From Streptomyces sp. NRRL B-1347 (GTDB lineage Bacteria; Actinomycetota; Actinomycetes; Streptomycetales; Streptomycetaceae): DNA of 64,000 nt. The first letter of the stretch is position 1, and each line of letters begins with the position of its first letter. The stretch spans positions 1 through 64,000 of the forward strand of contig NZ_JOJM01000058.1 of NCBI RefSeq assembly GCF_000720325.1. The letters are read 5' to 3'. The translations under genes were made by a program, and so were the position numbers. A model generated the notes under the pieces. That model saw nothing but the letters and a program-made list of their open reading frames with translations. It did no database searches and had not been told where the DNA came from. This document shows, in pieces, positions 15,992-28,478 of the stretch.

Positions 15992-17863
15992 TTGCGCGTC
16001 AGAGACAGGTCACGACACCGGTCACGGCACCGGCTGACAGCGGGGCTCACCACCCTGCTGCTCCCCTTCGCCACCCTGGTCGCCCTCGGCGGATCCGCCC
16101 AGGCGGCCCCCTCGACCGCGCCGAAGGCGGCGGCCGCAGGGGCCACCGCCACGTACCAGAAGACCCAGGACTGGGGCGCCGGCTTCGAGGGCAAGTGGAC
16201 GATCAAGAACACCGGCACCGCCTCGCTCAGCAGCTGGACCGTCGAGTGGGACTTCCCCGCCGGAACCCGCGTCACCTCCGGCTGGGACGCCACCATCACC
16301 AACTCCGCCGACCACTGGACCGCCAAGAACCTCGGCTGGAACGGGACGCTCGCCCCCGGCGCCTCGGTCTCCTTCGGGTTCAACGGCACCGGCAACGGCA
16401 ACCCCACGGGCTGCAAGCTGAACGGCGAGAGCTGCGACGGCGGCGGTCAGCCCGGCGACGCCCCGCCCTCGGCCCCCGGCACCCCGACCGCGTCCAACGT
16501 CAACGACACCTCGGTGAAGCTGGACTGGAAGGCCGCCACCGACGACAAGGGCGTCAAGAACTACGACGTCCTGCGCGACGGCGCCAAGGTCGCCACGGTC
16601 ACCGGCACCACGTACTCCGACTCCGGCTTGACCGCGGGCACCGACTACTCGTACAGCGTCCAGGCCCGTGACACCGCCGACCAGACAGGACCGGTCAGCG
16701 CCGCGGTGAAGGTCCGCACCACCGGCGGCGGCCCCGGCCCCGACCCCGGCGACAAGGTGAAGCTGGGCTACTTCACCAACTGGGGCATCTACCAGCGCAA
16801 CTACAACGTCAAGAACATCGTGACGTCCGGCTCCGCCGAGAAGATCACGCACATCAACTACGCCTTCGGCAACGTCCAGGGCGGCAAGTGCACGATCGGC
16901 GACGCCTACGCGGACTACGACAAGGCCGTCCCGGCCAACCTGTCGGTGGACGGGGTCGGCGACACCTGGGACCAGCCGCTGCGCGGCAACTTCAACCAGC
17001 TGCGCAAGCTCAAGGCCAAGTACCCGCACATCAAGGTGCTGTGGTCGTTCGGCGGCTGGACCTGGTCCGGCGGCTTCACCGACGCCATGAAGAACCCGGC
17101 GGCGTTCGCCGACTCCTGCTACAAGCTGGTCGAGGACCCGCGCTGGGCCGACGTCTTCGACGGCATCGACCTGGACTGGGAGTACCCCAACGCCTGCGGC
17201 CTGACCTGCGACACCTCGGGCCCGGCCGTGATGAAGAACATGATGCAGGCGTTCCGGGCCAAGTTCGGCGCGAACAACCTGGTCACCGCCGCCATCACCG
17301 CCGACGGCTCCGACGGCGGCAAGATCGACGCCGCGGACTACGGCGGCGCCGCGCAGTACACCGACTGGTACAACGTGATGACGTACGACTTCTTCGGCGC
17401 CTGGGACGCCAAGGGCCCGACGAACCCGCACTCCCCGCTGACCGACTACCCGGGCATCCCCAAGCAGGGCTTCAACTCGGCGGCCGCGATCGCCAAGCTG
17501 AAGGCCAAGGGCGTCCCGGCGAAGAAGCTGCTGCTCGGCATCGGCTTCTACGGGCGCGGCTGGACGGGCGTCACGCAGAAGGAGCCGGGCGGCACCGCGA
17601 CCGGCCCCGCCGCGGGCACCTACGAGGCGGGCTTCGAGGACTACAAGGTCCTGAAGAACTCCTGCCCCTCCAACGGCACCGTGGCGGGCACGGCCTACGC
17701 CCACTGCGGCACCAACTGGTGGTCCTACGACACCCCGGCGACCATCCGGGCCAAGATGGCCTGGGCCAAGGAGCAGTCCCTGGGCGGCGCCTTCTTCTGG
17801 GAGTTCAGCGGCGACACGGCCAACGGCGAGCTGGTGAACGCCATCCACGAGGGCCTGAAGTAG
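15992..17863 (+). CDS. chiC: Secreted family 18 chitinase with CBM2 and FnIII domains
   Basis: A 623-aa exported enzyme hydrolysing chitin. Order: a Sec-type signal peptide with an arginine/histidine-rich start and cleavage after about AQA; a family 2 carbohydrate-binding module (about residues 45-145); an FnIII domain (about 160-245); and a GH18 catalytic barrel. The catalytic motif DGIDLDWEYP starts at residue 390, making Glu397 the acid/base. The start is a TTG at 15992 with AGGAG upstream. Domain order and context match S. coelicolor ChiC. Control is by the DasR-type promoter described above. Confidence 0.95.
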   Translation: MRVRDRSRHRSRHRLTAGLTTLLLPFATLVALGGSAQAAPSTAPKAAAAGATATYQKTQDWGAGFEGKWTIKNTGTASLSSWTVEWDFPAGTRVTSGWDATITNSADHWTAKNLGWNGTLAPGASVSFGFNGTGNGNPTGCKLNGESCDGGGQPGDAPPSAPGTPTASNVNDTSVKLDWKAATDDKGVKNYDVLRDGAKVATVTGTTYSDSGLTAGTDYSYSVQARDTADQTGPVSAAVKVRTTGGGPGPDPGDKVKLGYFTNWGIYQRNYNVKNIVTSGSAEKITHINYAFGNVQGGKCTIGDAYADYDKAVPANLSVDGVGDTWDQPLRGNFNQLRKLKAKYPHIKVLWSFGGWTWSGGFTDAMKNPAAFADSCYKLVEDPRWADVFDGIDLDWEYPNACGLTCDTSGPAVMKNMMQAFRAKFGANNLVTAAITADGSDGGKIDAADYGGAAQYTDWYNVMTYDFFGAWDAKGPTNPHSPLTDYPGIPKQGFNSAAAIAKLKAKGVPAKKLLLGIGFYGRGWTGVTQKEPGGTATGPAAGTYEAGFEDYKVLKNSCPSNGTVAGTAYAHCGTNWWSYDTPATIRAKMAWAKEQSLGGAFFWEFSGDTANGELVNAIHEGLK

Positions 17864-17901
17864 CCCTCCCCCAGGACCGAGGAGGCACCTCCCCTCGGCG
17901 A

Positions 17902-17985
17902 CCCCGGCCGTGCTCCGCCCCCTGACACGGCCGGGGCCCCTGACGAAGCCGGGGAGGCGGGAACGCCCCCCGCCTCCCCGGCTTC
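17902..17985. terminator. Double hairpin terminator between chiC and the MMPL gene
   Basis: Two stems lie in series: 11 bp (17902-17912 with 17926-17936) and a perfect 17 bp (17945-17961 with 17969-17985). They separate convergent genes and can serve both strands. Confidence 0.85.
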
Positions 17986-17998
17986 TCGCGCCCGCCCC

Positions 17999-20323
17999 TC
18001 AGCGGCGGACCTCCGAGCCGTACTCCGACCCGTACGGCGAGCCGTACTCCTGCTGCTGGCCGTACCCCTGCTGCTGGTAGGGCCCTGCGTACGCGCCGTA
18101 CTGCGCGGGTGCGGGCGCCTGGTGGCCGTGGCCGCCGTGACCGCCGCGGCCACCGTGCGCGCCGCCCGAGCCGCGGCCGGACCGCGAGGGCCACCACGTC
18201 GCCCGGCCGAGCATCGCCACCACCGCGGGCACCAGAACGATCGAGAGGACGAGCGACGACAGGCCGATGCCGAGCGCCGTGACGAGGCCGATCTCCTGGG
18301 TGGCGGGGGACGGGTTCACCGCGAGGCTGGCGAAGGAGCCCGCGAGGACGACTCCGGCGGTGACGATGGCCGGGGCCGTGTGCCGCACCGCGGCGGCCAC
18401 CGCCTGCCGGGCCGAGCCCGGCCGCCCCATCTCCTCCCGGATGCGGTCACTGATCAGGATGTTGTAGTCGGTGCCGAGGGCGACGACGAACAGGAACAGC
18501 ACGAGCGGCAGCGTGAAGGACACGCCCGGCCGGTCGAGGAGGTGCTGGAAGACGAGCACGCCGGACCCGAGCGTCGCCGTGAAGCCGAGCCCGATGGCGA
18601 GCATCAGCACCAGCGGCGCGAGCAGGCTGCGCAGCAGGGCCACCAGGATCAGGGCGATCAGCGCGGCGGCCACCGGGAAGACCACCTTCAGGTCCTTCGA
18701 CACGGCCTCCGAGATGTCCGAGAAGATCGCGGCCTGGCCCGACACATGGGCCTCGGTGCCGGGCGGCGCCGCCTTGGAGACGACGGGCCGCACCTGGTCG
18801 GAGACGACGTCGCGGGCCGCTTGCGACTGCACGTCCATGTCCAGGTAGAAGTCCACCTTGGCGGCGGTGTGCTCCTTGTTGAGCACGGGCGCGGCCACCC
18901 GGCCGACGCCCTTGACGGCCTTCAGGTCCTTGGTGAGGCCTTCGAGCCCCGCCCGGTCGATGGTGACCTTCTTCGTCCCGTCGGCCGCGACGTACACGGT
19001 GTGCGGGCTGTCCACGCCGCCGGGCAGCGCCTTGGAGATCTCCTTGGCCGTCACCGCCGCGGGCGTGTCGTCGGGGCCCGAGTCCGTGCCGTAGTCCATC
19101 TTCATGCCGAGCGCGCCGGCGCTCAGCGCCACCAGGAGCCCGACGCTGGCGGCCACGAAGAGGAACGGCCGCCGGGCGACGCGCTCCCCGAGCCGCGCGC
19201 TCATCCCGGGGCGCGGCTCCTTGCGCAGCGACCGCGAGGGCCAGAACATCTTGCGCCCGGACACCGCGAGCAGCGCGGGCATGAAGGTGAGGCTGGCGAC
19301 GAGCATCACCAGGACGCACACCGCGATGGCCGGGCCGAGCACCTTGAACTGCCCGAAGCTCGCGATGCCCAGGGTGGCGAACGCGGCCACGATGGTGAGC
19401 GCGGCGGACGCGATGGCCGCGCCGACCCGGCCCGCGCACTCCGCGGCGACGTCCCGCGGGCGCGCCGCCGGATCGGCCCGGAGCAGCTCACGGAAGCGGA
19501 ACAGCAGGAACAGGAAGTAGTCGATGCCGATGCCCAGGAGCACCACGGTGATCAGCGACGGCGTCGACGGGTCGAGCTTGAAGTCGAACAGCATGGCCGC
19601 GCCGACCACCGCGCCGGTCGCGGCGCCACCGATGATCGTGACCGCGAGCAGCGGAAGGAGCGCGGCGAGCACGCTGCGGAAGGCGAGGACGTTCAGGAGG
19701 ATGATGAGCCCCATGGTCAGGATCCCGACCAGCATCTCGGTGTCCTCCTGGTCCTCCGCCGTGTCGGCAAGGTCCGCGAGGCCACCGGTGAACCCGGTGC
19801 GCAGGTCCGCCCGGTCGAACTCCTTCTCCGCGTGCTCGCGGAAGTCACGGAAGACGTCCTGCAGCGCCGGGTCGTTCTGGTTGCCCTTGAGCGAGACGGA
19901 GACCAGGCGGAACGACTTGTCCGGTGCGTCGGTCAGCGGCCGCAGGACCGGCCGCTGCGAGTGGTCCGTCAGGAGGAACGACGGCGTGTCGTCGGGGTTC
20001 TCCATCTTGAGGCGGTGCTTGCCGAGCCCGGCTGCGATCTTGTCGATGCGCGCGCTGTCGCCCGCTGCGATCTTGCGCCCGTCCTCGCGGGCGACGAGCA
20101 TCGTGACGGCGTTGCTGTCGGGCTTGGTGCCGAACTTGTCCTCGGCGATCTGCAGGGCGGCCGCCGAGTCGTAGGACTTCGGCAGGAAGTTGCCGACGTC
20201 GGGCTCGGTGACGCTGTACATCTTGGACTGGCCGAAGAGGGTCAGCGCCATGCCGACCAGTGACCAGAGCAGGATGAACTTCCAGGAATGGCGCGTGGTG
20301 CACGCCGTCAGTGATCTGAGCAT
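17999..20323 (-). CDS. MMPL/RND family transporter
   Basis: A 774-aa inner-membrane exporter with about 12 helices in two repeats, each preceded by a large extracytoplasmic loop. The DYFLFLLFRFRE and TDYNILISDRIREEMG segments carry the Asp-Tyr residues of the proton relay typical of MmpL proteins. The C-terminal tail (about residues 725-774) is Gly/His/Tyr/Gln-rich. The ATG at 20323 gives the family N-terminus (MLRSLTACTTRHSWKF). It is divergent from a two-component system that may regulate it. Lipids or other hydrophobic compounds are the usual cargo. Confidence 0.92.
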   Translation of the reverse strand: MLRSLTACTTRHSWKFILLWSLVGMALTLFGQSKMYSVTEPDVGNFLPKSYDSAAALQIAEDKFGTKPDSNAVTMLVAREDGRKIAAGDSARIDKIAAGLGKHRLKMENPDDTPSFLLTDHSQRPVLRPLTDAPDKSFRLVSVSLKGNQNDPALQDVFRDFREHAEKEFDRADLRTGFTGGLADLADTAEDQEDTEMLVGILTMGLIILLNVLAFRSVLAALLPLLAVTIIGGAATGAVVGAAMLFDFKLDPSTPSLITVVLLGIGIDYFLFLLFRFRELLRADPAARPRDVAAECAGRVGAAIASAALTIVAAFATLGIASFGQFKVLGPAIAVCVLVMLVASLTFMPALLAVSGRKMFWPSRSLRKEPRPGMSARLGERVARRPFLFVAASVGLLVALSAGALGMKMDYGTDSGPDDTPAAVTAKEISKALPGGVDSPHTVYVAADGTKKVTIDRAGLEGLTKDLKAVKGVGRVAAPVLNKEHTAAKVDFYLDMDVQSQAARDVVSDQVRPVVSKAAPPGTEAHVSGQAAIFSDISEAVSKDLKVVFPVAAALIALILVALLRSLLAPLVLMLAIGLGFTATLGSGVLVFQHLLDRPGVSFTLPLVLFLFVVALGTDYNILISDRIREEMGRPGSARQAVAAAVRHTAPAIVTAGVVLAGSFASLAVNPSPATQEIGLVTALGIGLSSLVLSIVLVPAVVAMLGRATWWPSRSGRGSGGAHGGRGGHGGHGHQAPAPAQYGAYAGPYQQQGYGQQQEYGSPYGSEYGSEVRR

Positions 20324-20564
20324 GGTTCCGGGTCCTCCGGCAGGTGGGTGGAGCCCGGTCCCACCGGGCCCTTCCAGAAGATCACCGGCTCCCCCGCGTT
20401 CTCCTCGCCCGCGACGACGAAACCGCCCCGGGACCAGGGCCACGGCCCGCGGCCCGACCAGGACCCTGCTCCCAGCCGCGCACTCCGCCTGGAGGATGAC
20501 GCCCGCGCCGATCCCGCAGACTGGAATGGACACACACATCCCCCCGGCAAGGAGTCAGTACGGC

Positions 20565-21749
20565 ATGCTCGCGCGCAGCCACCCGCCACGGCCCGGCGCC
20601 CGGAGGCCGAGTCGCCGGGACGTCCAGGTGGCGCTCTGCGCCGCGGTCCTCGACCTCACCGCCTACTCGCTGAACGTGGGCACCAACGGCGTGAACTGGA
20701 GCGCGGGCGTCTTCGCGCTGCACTTCCTGTTCCCCGTGCTCCTGGTCTGGCACCGGCGCCACCCCCTGGCCGCCCTGGCCGCCGTGCTCGTCAACCTGAC
20801 CGTCATCAGCTGCTTCGCCGCCAACGCGTACGGTCTGTCCATCTCCCTCGTCGTCGCCCTGTTCTCCGTGGCCCTGGAACGGCCGCAGCGGGTCTCGGTG
20901 GCCGCGGGTCTCGTGACCCTCGTCGCGCTCCAGATACCCGGGATCGGCGAGGACGAGGAGCTGGTGCGCGCGATCATCGCGGATGTGGTGGGCGTCGGCA
21001 TGGCGGTCGTCGCCGGCTGCGCCGCGCGCCAGTGGCAGCGGCAGCTCGCCGCCCACCGCGAACTGCTCGCCGCGGGCGCGGTCGCCGCCGAGCGCCGCCG
21101 CATCGCCCGCGAGCTGCACGACGTGGTCGCCCACCACATCACCGCCATGCAGCTGATGGCGGGCGGCGCGCGCAAGGTGGTCCAGCACGACGTGGACCTG
21201 GCCCAGGACGCCCTGAAGTCCCTGGAGGACTCCGGCCGCCTCGCGCTCAGCGAGATGCGGCAGCTCCTGGACGTCCTGCGCACCGACGAGGACACCGAGG
21301 GCGGCCCGGCCGCGCCCCAGCCGCACGTCACCGACCTGCCCCGGGTGGTCGCCGAGTCGCGCCAGGCGGGGGTGGACACCGAGCTGCTCGTCGACGGCGT
21401 GCGCCAGGAGCTGGCCCCCACCCTCGGCCTCACCGTGTTCCGGATCGTCCAGGAAGCCCTCACCAACATCCGCAAGCACGCGGGCGGCGCCCACGCCACG
21501 GTGCGCCTCGACTACGGACCCGAGCGGCTCACCGTCGAGATCCGCGACGACGGCTCCGGCAGCAGCACCACCCCGCGCAGGGGCCGCGCCGGACACGGCC
21601 TCGTCGGCATGCGCGAACGCGTGGCCCTGCACGGGGGCACGCTGGAGACCGGCCCCCGCCCCGAGGGCGGCTTTCGGGTCCTTGCGACACTCCCCCTGCC
21701 CGCGGGCGAGCACACCCCCACGTCCCACGAGAGAGCGACGATCCGTTGA
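20565..21749 (+). CDS. NarL-type sensor histidine kinase
   Basis: A 394-aa membrane kinase with about five N-terminal hydrophobic helices and no sizeable sensor loop. The phospho-accepting histidine is in ARELHDVVAHHITAMQ, the N-box is VQEALTNIRKHAGG, and both glycine motifs are intact (RDDGSGSS and GHGLVGMRERVALHGG). The ATG at 20565 has AAGGAG about ten bases upstream; an in-frame ATG at 20526 is an alternative. It overlaps its response regulator and is divergent from the MMPL exporter, suggesting a stress-sensing export module. Confidence 0.9.
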   Translation: MLARSHPPRPGARRPSRRDVQVALCAAVLDLTAYSLNVGTNGVNWSAGVFALHFLFPVLLVWHRRHPLAALAAVLVNLTVISCFAANAYGLSISLVVALFSVALERPQRVSVAAGLVTLVALQIPGIGEDEELVRAIIADVVGVGMAVVAGCAARQWQRQLAAHRELLAAGAVAAERRRIARELHDVVAHHITAMQLMAGGARKVVQHDVDLAQDALKSLEDSGRLALSEMRQLLDVLRTDEDTEGGPAAPQPHVTDLPRVVAESRQAGVDTELLVDGVRQELAPTLGLTVFRIVQEALTNIRKHAGGAHATVRLDYGPERLTVEIRDDGSGSSTTPRRGRAGHGLVGMRERVALHGGTLETGPRPEGGFRVLATLPLPAGEHTPTSHERATIR

Positions 21750-22420
21750 CCGCACCCGACACCAGCCCCCTGACCGTCCTGATAGCCGACGACCAGCCAC
21801 TGGTACGCAGGGGACTCGCGCTGATCTTCCACGCCGACCCCGGCGTACACGTCGTCGGTGAGGCCGGGGACGGCCGCGAGGCCGTGGACCTCGCGCTTCG
21901 GCTCAGGCCCGACGTGGTCCTCATGGACATCCGCATGCCCCGCCTGGACGGGGTCGAGGCGACCGCGGCCCTCGCCGCCGAGCTGCCCGACTGCCGCGTC
22001 CTCGCCCTGAGCACCTTCGACATGGACGAGTACGTGGTCGGGGCGCTGCGCGCGGGCGCCGCGGGCTTCCTCCCCAAGGACGTCTCGCCCGAGGAGCTGG
22101 TGGCCGCCGTCCACACGGTCAGCCGCGGCGAGGCGGCGGTGGCCCCGCGACTGCTCACCCGGCTCATCTCGGCGTACGTCACCACGCCCGCGCCGCGGGC
22201 GACACAGCGCGTCCGCCCCGACCTCACGTCCCGCGAGACGGACGTCTGGACGCTCATCGCCAGGGGCTACGACAACACGGAGATAGCCGAGGAGCTCCGG
22301 ATCAGCCCCTCCACGGTGAAGAACCACGTCACCGCGGTCTTCGCCAAGCTGGGCGCCCGCGACCGCGCCCAGGCGGTCATAGCGGCCTACGAATCGGGCC
22401 TGATCGCGGCGGGCCAGTAG
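21746..22420 (+). CDS. NarL/LuxR-family response regulator
   Basis: A 224-aa response regulator paired with the preceding kinase. The receiver domain has VLIADDQPLVRRG, the phospho-acceptor in DVVLMDIRMPRLDG, and the lysine in FLPKDVSPEEL. The C-terminal LuxR helix-turn-helix is followed by STVKNHVTAVFAKLGARDRA. The start is a TTG at 21746 overlapping the kinase stop (TTGA), so expression is coupled. It is convergent with the DUF2550 gene across 25 bases. Confidence 0.9.
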   Translation: MTAPDTSPLTVLIADDQPLVRRGLALIFHADPGVHVVGEAGDGREAVDLALRLRPDVVLMDIRMPRLDGVEATAALAAELPDCRVLALSTFDMDEYVVGALRAGAAGFLPKDVSPEELVAAVHTVSRGEAAVAPRLLTRLISAYVTTPAPRATQRVRPDLTSRETDVWTLIARGYDNTEIAEELRISPSTVKNHVTAVFAKLGARDRAQAVIAAYESGLIAAGQ

Positions 22421-22445
22421 CTCTGGGGGCGGGGCCCGCGAGGGC

Positions 22446-22910
22446 CTACGCCACGTTCACCCGCTGGCCGGGAGGCGCCGCCTCCAGCCAGGCCAGGAAT
22501 CCGGTCAGGGCGTCCTCGCTCATCGCGAGTTCGAGTCGGACGCCCCGGTGCACACAGCCGAGCACCACCGCGTCGGAGAGCAGTGCGAGCTCCTCCTCGC
22601 CGTCGGGCGCGCGCCGGTCCACGACCTCGATCGCCGACCGTTCGAGGACGCGCCGCGGCCGGGGCGCGTAGGAGAACACACGGAACCACTCGATCCGGTC
22701 CCCGTTGTAACGGGCTACCCCGTATCCCCACCCCTTACCGGAGGTGTCGGGGGCCTCTTGGGCATCCGGCGCGTTCCACCGCAGGCTGCAGTCGAAGGTG
22801 CCGCCGGAGCGCTGGATGAGTCTGCGGCGCAGGCCGAAGACGAAGAGCCCCAGCAACACCAGCGCGATCAACGCAAGTCCGCACACGAGCAGAACGAGGA
22901 TCATCGGCAC
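22446..22910 (-). CDS. DUF2550 single-pass membrane protein
   Basis: A 154-aa protein with one N-terminal transmembrane helix (ILVLLVCGLALIALVLLGLF), then a soluble domain beginning RSGGTFDCSLRW and containing GYGVARYNGDRIEWFRVFSY. These are hallmarks of DUF2550, which is typically found next to atpC in actinobacteria, as here. The GTG at 22910 has GGAGG upstream; an ATG two codons later is equally plausible. The function is unknown. It is separated from atpC by the operon terminator, so it is probably transcribed on its own. Confidence 0.85.
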   Translation of the reverse strand: MPMILVLLVCGLALIALVLLGLFVFGLRRRLIQRSGGTFDCSLRWNAPDAQEAPDTSGKGWGYGVARYNGDRIEWFRVFSYAPRPRRVLERSAIEVVDRRAPDGEEELALLSDAVVLGCVHRGVRLELAMSEDALTGFLAWLEAAPPGQRVNVA

Positions 22911-22994
22911 CGACCTCCTCGCCTCACTACAGTCTCAACACGACTTCCCGAAACGGACCGAACTACCGCACCCGAAAAAGCACCCGCATTGCCG

Positions 22995-23038
22995 CAGCCG
23001 CGACCCGGTCCGGAAGGTTCCGGACCCGGCCGCGGCTG
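22995..23038 (-). terminator. Terminator of the ATP synthase operon
   Basis: A long GC stem of about 20 bp with one mismatch (arms 22995-23015 and 23018-23038) begins 26 bases after the atpC stop on the minus strand. Confidence 0.85.
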
Positions 23039-23063
23039 AGTCACGTTACGCCGCGCGCTGGGG

Positions 23064-23435
23064 TCAGCGCGCCACCGCACGCAGTCGGACGTCGGCACGC
23101 CGCTCGGCGGAGGCGTCGGCCTCCGACTTGGCACGCTCGAGCGCCCGCTCCGCACGCTGGACGTCGATCTCGTCGGAAAGCTCGGCGATCTCGGCGAGCA
23201 GCGACAGCTTGTTGTCCGCGAACGAGATGAATCCGCCGTGCACCGCGGCGACGACAGTGCCGCCGTCGCTCGTACGAATGGTCACCGGGCCCGACTCCAG
23301 CACACCGAGCAGCGGCTGGTGACCGGGCATGACGCCGATGTCGCCGGACGTGGTGCGTGCGACGACCAGGGTGGCCTCGCCGGACCAGACGCTGCGGTCC
23401 GCGGCGACCAGCTCGACATGCAGCTCAGCAGCCAA
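23064..23435 (-). CDS. atpC: ATP synthase F1 subunit epsilon
   Basis: A 123-aa central-stalk subunit that links gamma to the c-ring and can inhibit ATP hydrolysis. The beta-sandwich N-domain contains VELVAADRSVWSGEA and GDIGVMPGHQPLLGVL; the C-terminal helical hairpin (about residues 85-123) is short and alanine/arginine-rich. It is the last gene of the operon, 130 bases after atpD, and is followed by a strong hairpin. Confidence 0.96.
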   Translation of the reverse strand: MAAELHVELVAADRSVWSGEATLVVARTTSGDIGVMPGHQPLLGVLESGPVTIRTSDGGTVVAAVHGGFISFADNKLSLLAEIAELSDEIDVQRAERALERAKSEADASAERRADVRLRAVAR

Positions 23436-23565
23436 GGGTGGCTCCTCGGGTCACCACCCGGCGGTTCAGCCGGGTGTTGGGTCAAATTCTACGTGGCGTG
23501 TGGGGAGGGGCGGGACACGGTCCCCGCGGGGGCCGGGCCCGCCCCTCCACCAGGAGTCAGCCGAC

Positions 23566-25919
<2,354 letters not shown>

Positions 25920-25939
25920 GAGTCAGGTCCCTTCCGTCG

Positions 25940-27532
25940 TCACTTGCCGGCAGCGGCAGGAGCGTCCTCGCCGAGAAGCTTGCCGTCCGAGGTCTCGAAC
26001 TGCTTCTTGAACGCGGCGACGGCGTCACCGATGGCCGTGATCGTGTCGTCCGACATCTTGGCGCCCTCCTTGATGGAGGTCAGCAGGCCCTGCTCCTTGC
26101 GGTGCAGGTAGTCCAGCAGCTCCTTCTCGAAGCGGCGGATGTCGGCGACGGGCACGTCGTCCATCTTGCCGGTGGTGCCGGCCCAGATGGAGACGACCTG
26201 GTCCTCGGTGGCCATCGGCTGGTACTGGGCCTGCTTGAGCAGCTCGACCATGCGCTGGCCGCGCTCCAGCTGGGCCTTCGACGCGGCGTCCAGGTCGGAA
26301 CCGAAGGCGGCGAACGCCTCCAGCTCACGGAACTGGGCGAGGTCGACGCGCAGTCGGCCGGAGACCTGGCGGATCGCCTTGTGCTGCGCGGAACCACCGA
26401 CTCGGGAGACGGAGATGCCGACGTTCAGGGCGGGGCGCTGACCGGCGTTGAACAGGTCCGACTCCAGGAAGCACTGGCCGTCGGTGATGGAGATGACGTT
26501 GGTCGGGATGAACGCCGACACGTCGTTCGCCTTGGTCTCGACGATCGGCAGACCGGTCATCGAGCCCTTGCCCATCTCGTCCGAGAGCTTCGCGCAGCGC
26601 TCGAGCAGGCGGGAGTGCAGGTAGAAGACGTCACCCGGGTAGGCCTCGCGCCCCGGCGGACGGCGGAGCAGCAGGGACACGGCGCGGTAGGCGTCGGCCT
26701 GCTTCGAGAGGTCGTCGAAGATGATGAGGACGTGCTTGCCCTCGTACATCCACTGCTGGCCGATGGCCGAACCGGTGTAGGGGGCCAGGTACTTGAAGCC
26801 CGCCGGGTCGGACGCCGGGGCGGCGACGATGGTCGTGTACTCCAGCGCACCGGCCTCTTCGAGGGCGCCACGCACGGAGGCGATGGTCGAGCCCTTCTGA
26901 CCGATGGCGACGTAGATGCAGCGGACCTGCTTGTTCACGTCGCCCGAGCGCCAGTTGTCGCGCTGGTTGATGATCGTGTCGACGGCCAGGGCGGTCTTGC
27001 CCGTCTGGCGGTCGCCAATGATCAGCTGACGCTGGCCGCGGCCGATCGGGGTCATCGCGTCGACGGCCTTGTAGCCCGTCTCCATCGGCTCGTGCACCGA
27101 CTTGCGCTCCATGACCGTCGGGGCCTGCAGCTCAAGGGCACGACGTCCGCTGGTCTCGATCTCGCCGAGGCCGTCGATCGGGTGACCGAGCGGGTCGACG
27201 ACGCGGCCGAGGTAGCCCTCGCCCACCGCGACCGACAGGACCTCGCCGGTGCGCTGCACCGACTGGCCCTCCTCGATGCCGCTGAACTCGCCGAGGACGA
27301 TCGAACCGATCTCGCGCTCTTCCAGGTTCAGCGCGAGACCGAGCGTGCCGTCCTCGAACTTCAGCAGTTCGTTGGCCATGGCCGAGGGCAGGCCCTCGAC
27401 CTTCGCGATGCCATCGCCGGCCAGGGTGACCGTACCGACCTCCTCGCGCGAGGCCGCGTCCGGCTTGTACGCCTGGACAAAGTTCTCCAGCGCGTCCCGG
27501 ATCTCCTCCGGCCGGATCGTGAGCTCCGCCAT
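25940..27532 (-). CDS. atpA: ATP synthase F1 subunit alpha
   Basis: A 530-aa non-catalytic nucleotide-binding subunit. The P-loop GDRQTGKT is at residues 173-180, and the [16 protein letters not shown] signature is present. As in other actinobacteria it is slightly extended at the C-terminus. The ATG at 27532 ([11 protein letters not shown]) fits the family start. The 124-base gap to atpH is the longest between F1 genes in this operon apart from the atpD-atpC gap. Confidence 0.98.
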   Translation of the reverse strand: MAELTIRPEEIRDALENFVQAYKPDAASREEVGTVTLAGDGIAKVEGLPSAMANELLKFEDGTLGLALNLEEREIGSIVLGEFSGIEEGQSVQRTGEVLSVAVGEGYLGRVVDPLGHPIDGLGEIETSGRRALELQAPTVMERKSVHEPMETGYKAVDAMTPIGRGQRQLIIGDRQTGKTALAVDTIINQRDNWRSGDVNKQVRCIYVAIGQKGSTIASVRGALEEAGALEYTTIVAAPASDPAGFKYLAPYTGSAIGQQWMYEGKHVLIIFDDLSKQADAYRAVSLLLRRPPGREAYPGDVFYLHSRLLERCAKLSDEMGKGSMTGLPIVETKANDVSAFIPTNVISITDGQCFLESDLFNAGQRPALNVGISVSRVGGSAQHKAIRQVSGRLRVDLAQFRELEAFAAFGSDLDAASKAQLERGQRMVELLKQAQYQPMATEDQVVSIWAGTTGKMDDVPVADIRRFEKELLDYLHRKEQGLLTSIKEGAKMSDDTITAIGDAVAAFKKQFETSDGKLLGEDAPAAAGK

Positions 27533-27656
27533 CTGGGTTCCCTGCTCTCCTTGTTGGGCCCGAAGTTTCACTTGGGGGGGATGGGGACTCCCCCCAGGAA
27601 GAGGTGAATCCTCTGCACGGCCCAACTCGGGCCGTTTGGTCTTGCTTGTTGAGTTG

Positions 27657-28478
27657 CTAGCCCGCCATGCGGCGGTGCGCGTCCTCGATGCGGTCCGCGA
27701 TGGAGCCGTTGATGACTTCGTCGCCCACCTGCACCCGGATCCCGCCGAGGACCTCGGGGTCCACGTCCAGGTTCAGGTGCATCTGACGCCCGTAGATCTT
27801 GGCGAGCGCCACGCCGAGTCGCTGCTTCTGCTGGTCCGACAGCGGAACGGCGGAAGTCACGACGGCGACCATGCGCTCCCGGCGGTCCGCGGCCAGCTTG
27901 GAGAGGGACTCGAGTCCCGCTTCCAGGCTACGTCCACGGGGCACGGTCACAAGGCGCTCGACGAGACGCTCCGTGGTCGCTGCCGCCTTGCCACCGAGCA
28001 GGCTGCGCAGCAGCTCGCCCTTGGCCGTGGCGGTGGCGGCGCGGTCGGTGAGGGCCGCCCGCAGCTCGGTGCTGGAGGCGACGATCCGGCCGAAGCGGAA
28101 CAGCTCGTCCTCGACCGTGTCCAGCGCGCCCGACTTCTGCGCGGCGGTCAGGTCGGCGACGCTCGCCAGCTCCTCCAGGGCGTCCACCAGGTCGCGCGAG
28201 GCGGACCAGCGGGAGCGGACCATGCCGGCCACCAGGTCAGCGGTCTCGCCGCCGACCTTGCCGCCGAGCAGGCGCCCGGCCAGCTCGGCCTTGGCCTCGC
28301 CGGCCTGCGCCGGGTCGGTCAGGACCCGACGCAGCGAGACCTCCCGGTCGAGCAGCGCGGTGACGGCGGCCAGCTCGTCCGCGAGCCGGGCCGCGTCCAC
28401 CGCGGTGTTGTCCGTCAGCGCGTCGAGGCGCTCGCGCGCGGCGGCAAGCGCCTCGCGGCTCGCTCCATGCGCTGTCAT
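27657..28478 (-). CDS. atpH: ATP synthase F1 subunit delta
   Basis: A 273-aa peripheral-stalk subunit connecting F1 to the b subunit. It is longer than the 180-aa E. coli protein because of an extra N-terminal helical half, as is usual in Streptomyces. The conserved C-terminal part includes [16 protein letters not shown] and [16 protein letters not shown]. It overlaps atpF by four bases (ATGA). Confidence 0.96.
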   Translation of the reverse strand: MTAHGASREALAAARERLDALTDNTAVDAARLADELAAVTALLDREVSLRRVLTDPAQAGEAKAELAGRLLGGKVGGETADLVAGMVRSRWSASRDLVDALEELASVADLTAAQKSGALDTVEDELFRFGRIVASSTELRAALTDRAATATAKGELLRSLLGGKAAATTERLVERLVTVPRGRSLEAGLESLSKLAADRRERMVAVVTSAVPLSDQQKQRLGVALAKIYGRQMHLNLDVDPEVLGGIRVQVGDEVINGSIADRIEDAHRRMAG